Made by a program: the position numbers and the translations under genes. Source: Microbacterium sp. BH-3-3-3 (lineage in GTDB: Bacteria > Actinomycetota > Actinomycetes > Actinomycetales > Microbacteriaceae). From it: a DNA stretch of 64,000 nt. Positions 7,533-19,359 of this stretch are shown here, one piece after another (position 1 is the stretch's first letter; every line of letters begins with the position of its first letter). The notes beneath the pieces are model-generated. The model was not told the DNA's origin. It was given only the letters and a program-made list of their open reading frames with translations, and did not search any database. The stretch lies in NCBI RefSeq assembly GCF_007679045.1, contig NZ_VEFS01000001.1, forward strand, positions 429,520-493,519, given 5' to 3'.

Positions 7533-8752
7533 CGCCAGGTCGAGAGGAAGTTGCCGAGCCGCTCGATGGCGTCGCTGATGACCCGCGCCTCGGGGAGCGT
7601 GACGATGCGCACGTGGTCGGTCGCCGGCCAGTTGAAGCCCGACCCCTGCACGAGCAGCACGTGCTCGGCGACCAGGAAGTCGCGCACGAACTTGCCGTCG
7701 TCGGGGATCTCGTACACCTCGGGGTCGAAGCGCGGGAAGGCGTAGAGAGCGCCGCGCGGCATGACGCACGAGACCCCGGGGATGGCCTCGAGGCCCTCCC
7801 ACGCGGCATCCCGCTGCTCGTGCAGTCGACCCGACGGGGCGATGAGCGCGTCGATCGACTGCACCCCCGACAACGCCGCCTGCACCGCGAACTGCGCGGG
7901 GACGTTGGGGCACAGGCGGGTCGAGGCCAGCAGATTGATGCCGTGCAGGAAGCCCTGCGCGTGGTCCTTGGGGCCCGTGATCGCGAGCCACCCCGAACGG
8001 TAGCCAGCGACGCGGTAGGTCTTGGACAGGCCGTTGAAGGTCAGGCACAGCAGGTCGGGGGCGATCGTCGCCATCGGGATGTGCACGGCCCCGTCGAACA
8101 GGATGCGGTCGTAGATCTCGTCCGACAGCAGCAGCAGCGAGTGCTCGCGCGCGATCGCCGCGATCCCCTCGAGCACCTCGCGCGAGTAGACCGCGCCGGT
8201 GGGGTTGTTCGGGTTGATGACCACGATCGCTTTGGTGCGCGGGGTCACCTTCGACCGGATGTCCTCCAGGTCGGGCTGCCACTCGCGCGCCTCGTCGCAC
8301 AGGTAGTGCACGGGGGTCCCGCCGCCGAGGCTCGTCATGGCCGTCCACAGCGGGTAGTCGGGGGCGGGGATGAGCACCTCGTCGCCCTCGTCGAGCAGGG
8401 CCTGCATGGTCATCGTGATGAGCTCGGACACGCCGTTGCCCAGGAACACGTGGTCGGGGTCGAGGTGCGGGAAGCCGGGCTCCTGCTCGTAGCGCGAGAC
8501 GATCGCACGACGGGCCGACAGGATGCCGCGGCTGTCGCTGTAGCCGTGCGCGTTGGGCACCGAGGCGATCATGTCGCGCACGATCTGGTGCGGCGCCTCG
8601 AAGCCGAAGATGGCGGGGTTGCCGGTGTTGAGCTTGAGGATCGCGTGCCCCTCGGCCTCCAGACGGTCGGCCTCGACGAGGGCCTCTCCACGGATCTCGT
8701 AGAGGACGTCCTTCAGCTTCGATGACTGGTCGAGGGGGCGCAGCGGGCTCAT
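7526..8752 (-). CDS. PLP-dependent class I/II aminotransferase, AlaA/AspC-like
   Basis: A 408-residue fold-type I aminotransferase. Visible marks are LNTGNPAIFGFEAP near the N-terminus, INPNNPTGAVYS, the DEIYDR strand that places the PLP-pyridine aspartate, and NGLSKTYRVAGYRSGW with the Schiff-base lysine (K244). The C-terminus holds the substrate-carboxylate arginine in HVRIVTLP. Overall it resembles the AlaA group, which transfers amino groups between glutamate and pyruvate, but the substrate cannot be fixed from sequence. It is monocistronic. The ribosome site is weak. Confidence 0.88.
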   Translation of the reverse strand: MSPLRPLDQSSKLKDVLYEIRGEALVEADRLEAEGHAILKLNTGNPAIFGFEAPHQIVRDMIASVPNAHGYSDSRGILSARRAIVSRYEQEPGFPHLDPDHVFLGNGVSELITMTMQALLDEGDEVLIPAPDYPLWTAMTSLGGGTPVHYLCDEAREWQPDLEDIRSKVTPRTKAIVVINPNNPTGAVYSREVLEGIAAIAREHSLLLLSDEIYDRILFDGAVHIPMATIAPDLLCLTFNGLSKTYRVAGYRSGWLAITGPKDHAQGFLHGINLLASTRLCPNVPAQFAVQAALSGVQSIDALIAPSGRLHEQRDAAWEGLEAIPGVSCVMPRGALYAFPRFDPEVYEIPDDGKFVRDFLVAEHVLLVQGSGFNWPATDHVRIVTLPEARVISDAIERLGNFLSTWRP

Positions 8753-8924
8753 CGGTTCAGGATATCCCCGCGCCTTCGGAGCCAATCGACACCCGGTGGC
8801 CCGCCCGCGGCGGAACCGTCGTGCGGATCCGGAGCCCGACACGCCGCCCCGAGGGCGTTCCCGCCGGCGCGCCGAGCCCGCGATCCGCGCGACGGCGGTC
8901 CCGCCGCACCCGAGCCCGGAAACG

Positions 8925-8961
8925 CCGGATGCCGCGTCCCGGGGTGGGACGCGGCATCCGG
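8925..8961 (-). terminator. Terminator of secA, containing inverted GGATGCCG
   Basis: A perfect 16-bp inverted repeat (8925-8940 with 8946-8961) over a 5-nt loop starts 10 nt beyond the secA stop. Each arm contains the GGATGCCG/CGGCATCC octamer. Confidence 0.9.
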
Positions 8962-8970
8962 GGATCCGTC

Positions 8971-11772
<2,802 letters not shown>

Positions 11773-11795
11773 GAGCATCTCCATCTGGTCGGGTG

Positions 11796-11878
11796 CGGTG
11801 TCCGTACGGACACCGGCCTGCGAACAGGCATACATCGCCCATGTTATCCGTGTTACCCGTTCGTGACCTGCGAGCAGG
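11796..11878. promoter_or_regulatory. secA leader palindrome and duplicated CCTGCGARCAGG hairpins
   Basis: A perfect 20-bp palindrome, CGGTGTCCGTACGGACACCG (11796-11815), lies 24 bp upstream of the secA start. It is followed by GCCTGCGAACAGGC (11816-11829) and, 50 bp further on, a second copy of the same small hairpin, CCTGCGAGCAGG (11867-11878). The region is shared with a divergent gene, so the elements could serve either. Confidence 0.5.
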
Positions 11879-11955
11879 CCGCAATCCGAAAGAGCCGCTC
11901 GTGCCTGCAGCGAACACACGGCTGGGGGCGCGAAACACCGGCTTAGGATCGAGCC

Positions 11956-13269
11956 ATGGCCGGTTTCTGGGGCAAGAGGAAGCGCGAAGAACAAGACGCG
12001 GCGGATGCCGACCTGGCACGCCGAGCGGAACTGGCGATCGTCGCGGCCGACGAACGTGTGCGCCTCACCTCCGATGAGCTCGACTTCGCCCGTGCCGAGC
12101 TCGGCGACAAGGCCACGGAAGACCTCGCGGCGGCCCTCGACTCCGTGCGGACGCACCTCGCCGAGGCATTCCAGCTGCACCAGCTGAACCACGACGAGAT
12201 CCCCGACACCAAAGAAGAGCTGCGCACGCGCAACGTGCGCATCATCCAGCTCTCGCAGTGGGCCGAAGACCTGCTCGAAGAGCGCACCCAGGTGCTGCAG
12301 CCCAAGATCGACGCCGTGCGACGCGCCCCCGAGATCCTCGCGCGCGTCCGCGCCGACCGCGACCGCCTCGCCGAACGCATCCCGAACGCCCGCGAGGTCG
12401 TGGATCGCCTCTCGCGGCGCTACAGCGACTCCGCCCTCTCGCAGATCGGCGGCAACCCGGAGGAGATCGAGCAGCTGCTCGACTTCGCCGTGCACACCGC
12501 CTCGGTCTCCGAGCGTCGTCGCGACGCCGGCCAGCGCGAGCAGGCGTCCGTCGCCCTCGAGGCCGCGACCGAGGCCGTGCGCCGGGCCGAATCTCTCCTC
12601 GACGCCGTGGACACCTTCGAGATCGAGGCGCTGCGCGCCGAGTCGACCCTCGCCGCCGTCGTCGACGACTCGCGCAACGACCTCGTCGAAGCGCGACGCG
12701 GCCCGCAGACCCCCGTCGTCACCCAGGCGATGGCGACGCTGCAGCAGGCGTTGACCGCCCTGCCTGCATCCGGAACGCGGAGCGACCCCTTCGCGGCCCT
12801 GTCGTCGCTGCGCCAGGCGAACGCCGACCTCGACCGCGCGCGCGAGCGCGCCGCCCGGCCGGTGCCCTCGCAAGACCAGGTCGACCACGCGATCGACGAC
12901 GCCGATCGGCAGATCGCCGTCGCGCGCGGCCTCATCACCGGCCACCGCGGCTGGATCGGGGCCGACGCCCGCACGCGCTTCGTCGAGGCGGAGCGTCTGC
13001 GCGCCGGACTCCCCCTCGGCCCCATCTCCGAAGACGACCGCGAGACGGCCCTCGCCACCGCGCGTCGCGCCGGCTCCCTGGCATCCGAGGCCCTGCAGAT
13101 CGCCCAGCGCGACATCGAGCAGTCACGCCCCGACGACTGGGGCGGCAACGGCTACGGCCGGGGCGGCGGCTACGGCCGCGGGGGCGGCATGGGCGGCGGC
13201 AACATGGTCGGCGGCATGCTCGGCGGCCTCGTCATCGGATCGCTCCTCGGCGACATCTTCGACGGCTGA
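11956..13269 (+). CDS. Coiled-coil protein with glycine-rich tail, resembling the C-terminal half of TPM-domain proteins
   Basis: A 437-residue soluble, highly charged protein. Residues 5-400 are almost wholly helical with heptad-like patterns. The segment [26 protein letters not shown] resembles the region behind the TPM domain in large actinobacterial TPM-domain membrane proteins. Here there is no signal peptide, TPM domain or N-terminal membrane helix. The C-terminus is [19 protein letters not shown], followed by a short hydrophobic glycine-zipper-like segment ([17 protein letters not shown]) that could insert in a membrane. The gene diverges from secA. Function is unknown; a membrane-stress (PspA-like) role is only a guess. 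Confidence 0.65.
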   Translation: MAGFWGKRKREEQDAADADLARRAELAIVAADERVRLTSDELDFARAELGDKATEDLAAALDSVRTHLAEAFQLHQLNHDEIPDTKEELRTRNVRIIQLSQWAEDLLEERTQVLQPKIDAVRRAPEILARVRADRDRLAERIPNAREVVDRLSRRYSDSALSQIGGNPEEIEQLLDFAVHTASVSERRRDAGQREQASVALEAATEAVRRAESLLDAVDTFEIEALRAESTLAAVVDDSRNDLVEARRGPQTPVVTQAMATLQQALTALPASGTRSDPFAALSSLRQANADLDRARERAARPVPSQDQVDHAIDDADRQIAVARGLITGHRGWIGADARTRFVEAERLRAGLPLGPISEDDRETALATARRAGSLASEALQIAQRDIEQSRPDDWGGNGYGRGGGYGRGGGMGGGNMVGGMLGGLVIGSLLGDIFDG

Positions 13270-13286
13270 CCCGGCCACTCCCCCCG

Positions 13287-15491
13287 TCAGACCACTTCCG
13301 TGGCGCGCAGGAGCACGACCCGTTCGGGGAACGAACCCGGCAGATGCAGCCCCGCCGCGGCAAGCGCCCGCCCGCTCATCGTCACACCGGCCCCGTCGGC
13401 GTACCACGGTGGGTCGGCGCGGCCCGGGTCGGGTGTGCCGACGACCACCGGCGCGACCCGGTAGGTCTTTTCGGCGTCCAGGCCCGGCAGGGTGAAGCGG
13501 CCGCGCGGAGACACCGTCGGACGAGTCAGGAACACGAGGAAGACGAGTGCCTCCGAGCGATCGGCAGCCACGACGGCCGTGACCTGGAACGAGGGGTCGA
13601 TCTCCTCCGCCCGAGCGATCTCGCCCGTGTGGAGAAGGGCGCGATGGTCGCGGTAGAAGCGGATCCACTCGGCGAGGTCGGCATTCTCCTGCGGGGTCGC
13701 CTGCGCCAGATCCCACTCGATGCCGAAATGGCCCAAGAGCGCGGTGGCCGCCCGGAACGACAGCGGATGTGACCGGCCGGTCGTGTGGTTGACGCTCGAA
13801 CCGATGTGGGAACCGAGCAGCTCGGCCGGAAGCAGTTGAAGGGTCCACCGCATCATCTGCTGCCGTTCGAGGGGATCGATGCAGTCACTCACCCACACGC
13901 GATCGGTGCGCTCGATGACGCCGAGGTCGACGCGACCGCCGCCGGACGAGCAGGACTCGATCTCCAGACCGGGGAACCGGCGACGCAGCTCGTCCATCAG
14001 ACGGTAAGCCGCGAGTGTCTGCGCGTGCACGCCCGGCTTCCCCGCCGGGGCGGTGCCGGCATCGATGAGGTCACGGTTGTGATCCCACTTGATGTACGAG
14101 ATGTCGTGGGCGGCGAGGACCGCCGTCATCGCGTCGAGGACGTATCGATACGCCTCGTCGATGCCGAGGTTGAGCACCTGCTGGCCGCGTCCGCGGACGG
14201 GCAGCCGCCCGCCCGTCTGCATGATCCACTCGGGGTGCGCCCGGGCCAGGGCGCTGTCCTCGTTGACCATCTCGGGTTCGAACCACAGCCCGAACTGCAT
14301 CCCCAGCGACGTCACCCGATCGACGAGCGGGGTCAGGCCGTCGGGCCAGAGGCCGGCATCCACCGTCCAATCCCCGAGCCCGCTCGTGTCGTCCCTCCGC
14401 CCGGTGAACCAGCCGTCGTCGAGCACGTACCGCTCCACCCCGATCGCGGCGGCGCGGTCGGCGAGGTCGAGGAGCCGATCGAGATCGTGATCGAAGTAGA
14501 CGGCCTCCCACACGTTCAGGGTCACCGGCCGGGGCGTCGCCGGGTGCGTCGGGCGCCCGCGCAGGAACCGGTGGAAACGATGAGCCTGCTCATCGAGTCC
14601 CGCACCGTAGGCCGCGTAGACCCACGGTGATCGGTACCTCTCGCCCCGGTCGAGCCCGACCTCGCCCGGGAGCAGCAGCTCGCCGCCCCCGATCACCTGC
14701 GCCCCCGCCGACAACCGCTCGGCGTAGTGACGGTGGTTGCCGCTGAAACCGACGTGGACGCCCCAGACCTCGCCGGCGCCGAAACCGAATCCCGTCTCGC
14801 CGACGGTGAGCACCGTCGCCGCATCCGGACCCGTGCGGCCCTTGCGGCCCTCGCGATCGTGGATGCCGACGACGAGCTCGCGACGCTGCGGGATGCGCTC
14901 CTTGCTCCATCGTCCGGCGAAGTCGAGGATCTCCCGAGCCCGCACCGGGATCGGGAACGCCAGCGCGATCCCGTCGGCGCTGTACACGCCCGCCCCGATG
15001 TTCTCCAGCTCTGCGCGGGCGCGCAGCAGTCCGCTCGCCGCCAGCTCGATGTCGAGCTCGAGGCGCAGACCCGCGGTCTCGTCGGCGGCGGCCACCGTCA
15101 CGACGGCCGGGCCGGCCTGGACGAGACGTCCATCGCGACGGAGGGGATCCCCCTCAGCCGCGACCGCGACGGAGACGACGGTGAACTTCGGCGACCAGTC
15201 CGCACCTGCGCGATGCCCCGTCACTCCGGGCCTGCCCTCCCACCCGGCATGGTGCTCGGGGAGCATCGCGACGCGCACGGGCTCGTCCACGACGTTTCCC
15301 GATGCCGGTTCGATCGCCGCCAGGCGCAGGGCGTCGGCCTCGACCTCGCTCAGCCGGCCGAGACCCGCCCCCCAGTGCAGGATCGCCGGCAGGCGCCCCT
15401 CGGTGAGGTCGAGAAGAACGCTCACCCCGCCCGCAGCGAGATGGAGAATCGTGTCCGCGGGGATCAGCTCGGCGCTCCCGTGCATGCTCAC
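13287..15491 (-). CDS. Alpha-galactosidase, glycoside hydrolase family 36
   Basis: Removes terminal alpha-galactosyl groups with retention of configuration. At 734 residues it has the full GH36 layout: an N-terminal beta-sandwich (1-300), a (beta/alpha)8 barrel (about 320-640) and a C-terminal beta domain. The nucleophile D470 is in IKWDHNRDLID and the acid/base D536 in CSSGGG...VWVSDCIDP. LNVWEAVYFDHD and DDGWFTGRRDD are also typical. There is no signal peptide, so it is cytoplasmic and acts on imported sugar. The GTG start overlaps the mannosidase stop (GTGA); an ATG two codons on is the alternative. It is last in the seven-gene sugar operon. Confidence 0.93.
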   Translation of the reverse strand: MSMHGSAELIPADTILHLAAGGVSVLLDLTEGRLPAILHWGAGLGRLSEVEADALRLAAIEPASGNVVDEPVRVAMLPEHHAGWEGRPGVTGHRAGADWSPKFTVVSVAVAAEGDPLRRDGRLVQAGPAVVTVAAADETAGLRLELDIELAASGLLRARAELENIGAGVYSADGIALAFPIPVRAREILDFAGRWSKERIPQRRELVVGIHDREGRKGRTGPDAATVLTVGETGFGFGAGEVWGVHVGFSGNHRHYAERLSAGAQVIGGGELLLPGEVGLDRGERYRSPWVYAAYGAGLDEQAHRFHRFLRGRPTHPATPRPVTLNVWEAVYFDHDLDRLLDLADRAAAIGVERYVLDDGWFTGRRDDTSGLGDWTVDAGLWPDGLTPLVDRVTSLGMQFGLWFEPEMVNEDSALARAHPEWIMQTGGRLPVRGRGQQVLNLGIDEAYRYVLDAMTAVLAAHDISYIKWDHNRDLIDAGTAPAGKPGVHAQTLAAYRLMDELRRRFPGLEIESCSSGGGRVDLGVIERTDRVWVSDCIDPLERQQMMRWTLQLLPAELLGSHIGSSVNHTTGRSHPLSFRAATALLGHFGIEWDLAQATPQENADLAEWIRFYRDHRALLHTGEIARAEEIDPSFQVTAVVAADRSEALVFLVFLTRPTVSPRGRFTLPGLDAEKTYRVAPVVVGTPDPGRADPPWYADGAGVTMSGRALAAAGLHLPGSFPERVVLLRATEVV

Positions 15492-18400
15492 GCGGACGCC
15501 CGAGCGGAGGGCGAGCGGGGGCCGCGCAGGCGCAGCGTCACGAGCTCGAAGGGCCGGAGGTCCAGCTCGATCGCCCGGTCAGAGGTCGACGAAACCCCCG
15601 TCCCGGGCAGTGCCCGCTCGAGCAGATCCGTCGCCTCCACGGCATCCCACTCGATGGAGGTGGTCAGGGTCGCGCTCACGCGGTCACCATGGGCCTCGTA
15701 GAGGCGCACCACGAGATCTCCGCTGTCGTCCTCGGCGAGCTTGACCGCCTCGATCACGACCGCGGGGTGCGACACGGCGACGAGCGCGGGCACGGCCGCA
15801 CCACGCAACGGGCGCATCGGCAGGCTCTGGCGATATCCGTCCACGACCGCGTCCGGAATGCCACCCGGCCGGAGGCTGACGGTGAACTCGTGACGACCCT
15901 GGTCGGCGCCCGGGTCGGGGTATCGCGGTGCGCGAAGGAGGGACAGCCGCGCGACGACCATCGGCCGACCGGACGGCGCCTGAAGCGTGCGCAGGTCGTG
16001 GCCGTAGACCACGTCGTTCGCGATGGCGACACCCCACGACGGCTCGCCGACATGGACCCATCGGTGGGCCACGGTCTCGAAGCGGGCCGAGTCCCAGGAC
16101 GTGTTGCGGTGGATGGCCCGATGCAGATGGCCGTACTGGATCTCAGAGGCCGCGCGGTCGGCGCGCAGATCGAGCGGGAACGCCAGTTTGAGCAGCTTCT
16201 GGGACTCGTGCCAGTCGATGTCGAACGACAGGTCCACGCGCCCCTCGCGAACGCGCACACGGACGTCGATGCGCGAGGCGCCGAACCGGTGCCGGATGAA
16301 GACCGCGTCGCCGTCGATCCGGACGTCGACCGGATCCGTCAGCGCGCGGCCGGAGCGCTGATCCTCCTCATTGATGTCCCACGCGTCCCACTCACGCGGA
16401 GTGTCGCGCAGCACGTGCAGGACGCCCCCGGGGACGCCGTCGGGAAGGACCTCACGTCCGACGACGAGGTCGCGGATGGAGGTGAATGCTCCCCGACGAT
16501 CGACGACCACGCGGAGGGTGTCGTCCTGGAGGACGAAGACGTCGCCGTCGGCGGCGGGCACGACGGGCTCGACCGGGCGGGACGGCCCGATCGACATCGC
16601 CTCGACGCCGTCGCGGAGGTACGGGCCCGCGTTGGCGCTGAGCTGAGCGTCTCCCCCCGTCGCGAGCGACGCGAGCGACGCGGCGATGATCTTCTCGAGG
16701 ACCTCGGCCACGCGCGCGTACGCGGCCTCGGCCTCCTGATGGACCCAGGCGATCGAGGTCCCCGGGAGGATGTCGTGGAACTGCAGCAGCAGTACCTGCC
16801 GCCAGGCGTCGCGCAGTTCCCGCGCGGGATAGGGGGTCCCCCGGAGGATCGCCGCCGTCGCTGCCCACAACTCCGCCTGCCGCAGCAGCGCCTCGCTGTG
16901 GCGGTTGCCCCGCTTCGTCTTCTGCTGCGAGACGAGCGTGCCGCGATGCAGTTCGAGGTACATCTCACCCACCCAGACGGGCGGAGAGGCGAGTTCGGCC
17001 TCCGCGGCCGCGAAGAACGACTGCGGATCGCTCAGGAAGACCCGGGGCGAACCCTCGAGGTCGCGTTTGCGATGAGCCTGGGCCAGCATCTCGCGAGTGG
17101 GCCCTCCCCCTCCGTCCCCCCAGCCGAACAGCCCAAGAACCTCGCGGGCCCGACCCTTCTCGCTGAAGACGCGCTCCGTGCGGGCGAGATCCGCGGCCCC
17201 GAGATCGGAGTTGTACGTCTCGGCGGGCGGAAGATGCGTGAACAGGCGGGACCCGTCGATCCCTTCCCAGTGGAACGTCGAGTAGGGAATGCGGTTCGTC
17301 TCGTTCCACGACGGCTTCTGCGTCACGAACGACCGGGCACCGGCCGCGCGGGCGATCTGCGGCAGGGCGGCGCTGTACCCGAACGAGTCGGGCAGCCACA
17401 CCTCGGCACTGTCGACCCCGAACTCCTCGAGGAAGAACGCCTTGCCCTGCACGAACTGTCGAGCGAGCGACTCGCCGCTGGGCATGTTGGTGTCGGATTC
17501 GACCCACATCCCCCCGACCGGGCGGAAGCGACCGGCGGCCACGGCCGAGCGGACCCGCTCGAACAGTTCCGGCTGACTCTGCTTCAACCAGAGGTACTGC
17601 TGTGCCGACGACGCGGCGAAGACGAAGTCGGGGTCGCGATCGATGAGGTCGACGACGTTCGCGAACGTGCGCGCGACCTTGCGGACGGTCTCGCGAGTCG
17701 GCCACAACCACGCCGAATCGATGTGCGCGTGTCCCACGGCGCTCACGCGCAGCGCGCTGCCCGGCGCCGTCATCGCGAGCGCGGGGGCCAGGACCTCGCG
17801 CCCGCTCTGCGCCGTCGCCGAGACGTCGTCGGGATCCATGACGTCGACCATGCGCTCCAGCGCATGCACGATGTCGGCGCGGCGCGCCGTCTCGGGGGGC
17901 AGGGTCTGAACCAGTCCCTCGAGGGCGATGACGTCCTGCAGCAGTTCCCACACGACGACATCGCGGCGAACGAGCTCGAGACGGACGAGGCGGTAGTGCT
18001 CGTCGTCGCCGGCCGTCGCAGGATCGCCCAGCGACGTCGGTTCGTACTCGTAGGGCACCTGGATGGTCGGGTTGGCCGCGGCTTCCAGCAGCAGCCGGAA
18101 CGAGCCCGCGTGTGGGAGGGGCACCCACGCGTTGCGGGGTTCGATGGCTTTCACGATCGTGCCGTCGGGGCGGTAGGCGGTCGCTTCCGCCTGGAACCCG
18201 GGCTGCTCCTCGACGAATCCGAGGTCGACCAGCAGCTCGGCCTCGTCGACCGGCCACTCGGCGGGGACCTCTCCGCGCACGTCGAACCACACCGTGTCCC
18301 ACGGCCGCCCCCACGACGCGCCCAGGGCGATCGGCTCGAACTCCTGCACCGCCGCGGTCGCGAAGGGGACGGGCTCCCCGCCGACCCTCCATGCCCGGAT

Positions 18401-18529
18401 CTCCACCGGACGGGTATCGCGGTGAACGGCCGGCGCGAGGCGGAAGCGGGTGAAGCGCCGCACCCTCTGCATCGCGAGCGTCTCGGCATCCAATCTCACC
18501 CGCCCGTTGGGGTTCTCCTCGGCTGTCAC
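15488..18529 (-). CDS. Alpha-mannosidase, glycoside hydrolase family 38
   Basis: A 1013-residue retaining, zinc-dependent exo-alpha-mannosidase. The barrel contains the metal motif VGHAHIDSAWLWP (H269, D271) and the nucleophile D381 in VWLPDSFGYSAALPQI. VESDTNMPSGESL and a second histidine-bearing strand (WGDGGGGPTREML) follow. A three-helix bundle and a large C-terminal beta domain complete the architecture. No secretion signal is present. The start overlaps the ThuA-like stop, and the stop overlaps the GH36 start. Together with GH36 it suggests degradation of an imported mannose- and galactose-containing oligosaccharide. Confidence 0.94.
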   Translation of the reverse strand: MTAEENPNGRVRLDAETLAMQRVRRFTRFRLAPAVHRDTRPVEIRAWRVGGEPVPFATAAVQEFEPIALGASWGRPWDTVWFDVRGEVPAEWPVDEAELLVDLGFVEEQPGFQAEATAYRPDGTIVKAIEPRNAWVPLPHAGSFRLLLEAAANPTIQVPYEYEPTSLGDPATAGDDEHYRLVRLELVRRDVVVWELLQDVIALEGLVQTLPPETARRADIVHALERMVDVMDPDDVSATAQSGREVLAPALAMTAPGSALRVSAVGHAHIDSAWLWPTRETVRKVARTFANVVDLIDRDPDFVFAASSAQQYLWLKQSQPELFERVRSAVAAGRFRPVGGMWVESDTNMPSGESLARQFVQGKAFFLEEFGVDSAEVWLPDSFGYSAALPQIARAAGARSFVTQKPSWNETNRIPYSTFHWEGIDGSRLFTHLPPAETYNSDLGAADLARTERVFSEKGRAREVLGLFGWGDGGGGPTREMLAQAHRKRDLEGSPRVFLSDPQSFFAAAEAELASPPVWVGEMYLELHRGTLVSQQKTKRGNRHSEALLRQAELWAATAAILRGTPYPARELRDAWRQVLLLQFHDILPGTSIAWVHQEAEAAYARVAEVLEKIIAASLASLATGGDAQLSANAGPYLRDGVEAMSIGPSRPVEPVVPAADGDVFVLQDDTLRVVVDRRGAFTSIRDLVVGREVLPDGVPGGVLHVLRDTPREWDAWDINEEDQRSGRALTDPVDVRIDGDAVFIRHRFGASRIDVRVRVREGRVDLSFDIDWHESQKLLKLAFPLDLRADRAASEIQYGHLHRAIHRNTSWDSARFETVAHRWVHVGEPSWGVAIANDVVYGHDLRTLQAPSGRPMVVARLSLLRAPRYPDPGADQGRHEFTVSLRPGGIPDAVVDGYRQSLPMRPLRGAAVPALVAVSHPAVVIEAVKLAEDDSGDLVVRLYEAHGDRVSATLTTSIEWDAVEATDLLERALPGTGVSSTSDRAIELDLRPFELVTLRLRGPRSPSARASA

Positions 18530-19359
18530 GCGCCGTTCTCCCGCGGCGCGATCAGCTCACGGGTGTAGTAATCGACGAGGCCGTCGGGCGAGCCGAGCAC
18601 CGGCCGGTCGAACTCCCCGGTCAGGTACATGGGCGTGACGAGGTACGACTCGCGCTCGCGAGAGGAGTACGCCCACTTCACGCCGTTCGCGATCACGCGC
18701 TGCACGTCGGGATGGTGGTAGACGGGGTAGATCTCGTCGCCGGGGCTGAAGTAGAAGACCTTGCCGTATCCGCGGCGATAGGTGATGCCGCTGCGGAACA
18801 CCTCGCCGCCGGAGAAGCTGCTGATGAACACCAGCTCATCGGGTTCGGGGATGTCGAAGAACTCGCCGTACATCTCCTGCCCCGGGATGACGAGCGGCTG
18901 CGGGACGCCCTCGGCGATCGGATGCCGCGGCGACACCGTCCAGACGAGCTCGCTGTCGGCGTCGTTGCGCCACCGCAGGCTGCACGTCGTCCCCATGAGC
19001 CGACGGAAGATCTTGGAGTGGTGCCCCGAGTGCAGGACGATGATGCCCATCCCCTCGAGGACGTGCTTCTGGATGCGGTCCACGACCTCGTCCGCGACCT
19101 CCTCGTGGGCGGTGTGGCCCCACCAGAGCAGTACATCGGTCTCGGCGAGCAGTTCCTCCGTCATCCCGTGCTCGGCGTCGTCGAGCACGCGCGTGGTCAC
19201 GGTGACCTCCTCGCCCAGCAGACCCGTGATGCCGGCCGCGATGGTGCTGTGCATCCCGTCGGGATAGATGCCGCGGACGACCTCGTTGATCTGCTCGTGG
19301 CGGTTCTCACCCCACACGACGACGCGGATGGCCTTCTTCGGCAGGGTGGGAGTGGTCAT
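18526..19359 (-). CDS. ThuA-like domain protein
   Basis: A 277-residue class-I-glutamine-amidotransferase-like fold protein of the ThuA family, named after the trehalose-utilisation protein of Sinorhizobium. It opens with KKAIRVVVWGENRHEQ. It then shows GIYPDGMHSTIAAGI, LLWWGHTAHEEV, IVLHSGHHSKIFRRLMG and, near the end, GYGKVFYFSPGDEIYPVYHHP, which matches the family's conserved histidine-rich end. The ATG is supported by GGAGG. It lies between an oxidoreductase and the mannosidase with 4-nt overlaps on both sides. ThuA/oxidoreductase pairs recur in ABC-linked sugar loci and may oxidise or reduce a sugar; the actual reaction is not known. Confidence 0.88.
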   Translation of the reverse strand: MTTPTLPKKAIRVVVWGENRHEQINEVVRGIYPDGMHSTIAAGITGLLGEEVTVTTRVLDDAEHGMTEELLAETDVLLWWGHTAHEEVADEVVDRIQKHVLEGMGIIVLHSGHHSKIFRRLMGTTCSLRWRNDADSELVWTVSPRHPIAEGVPQPLVIPGQEMYGEFFDIPEPDELVFISSFSGGEVFRSGITYRRGYGKVFYFSPGDEIYPVYHHPDVQRVIANGVKWAYSSRERESYLVTPMYLTGEFDRPVLGSPDGLVDYYTRELIAPRENGA

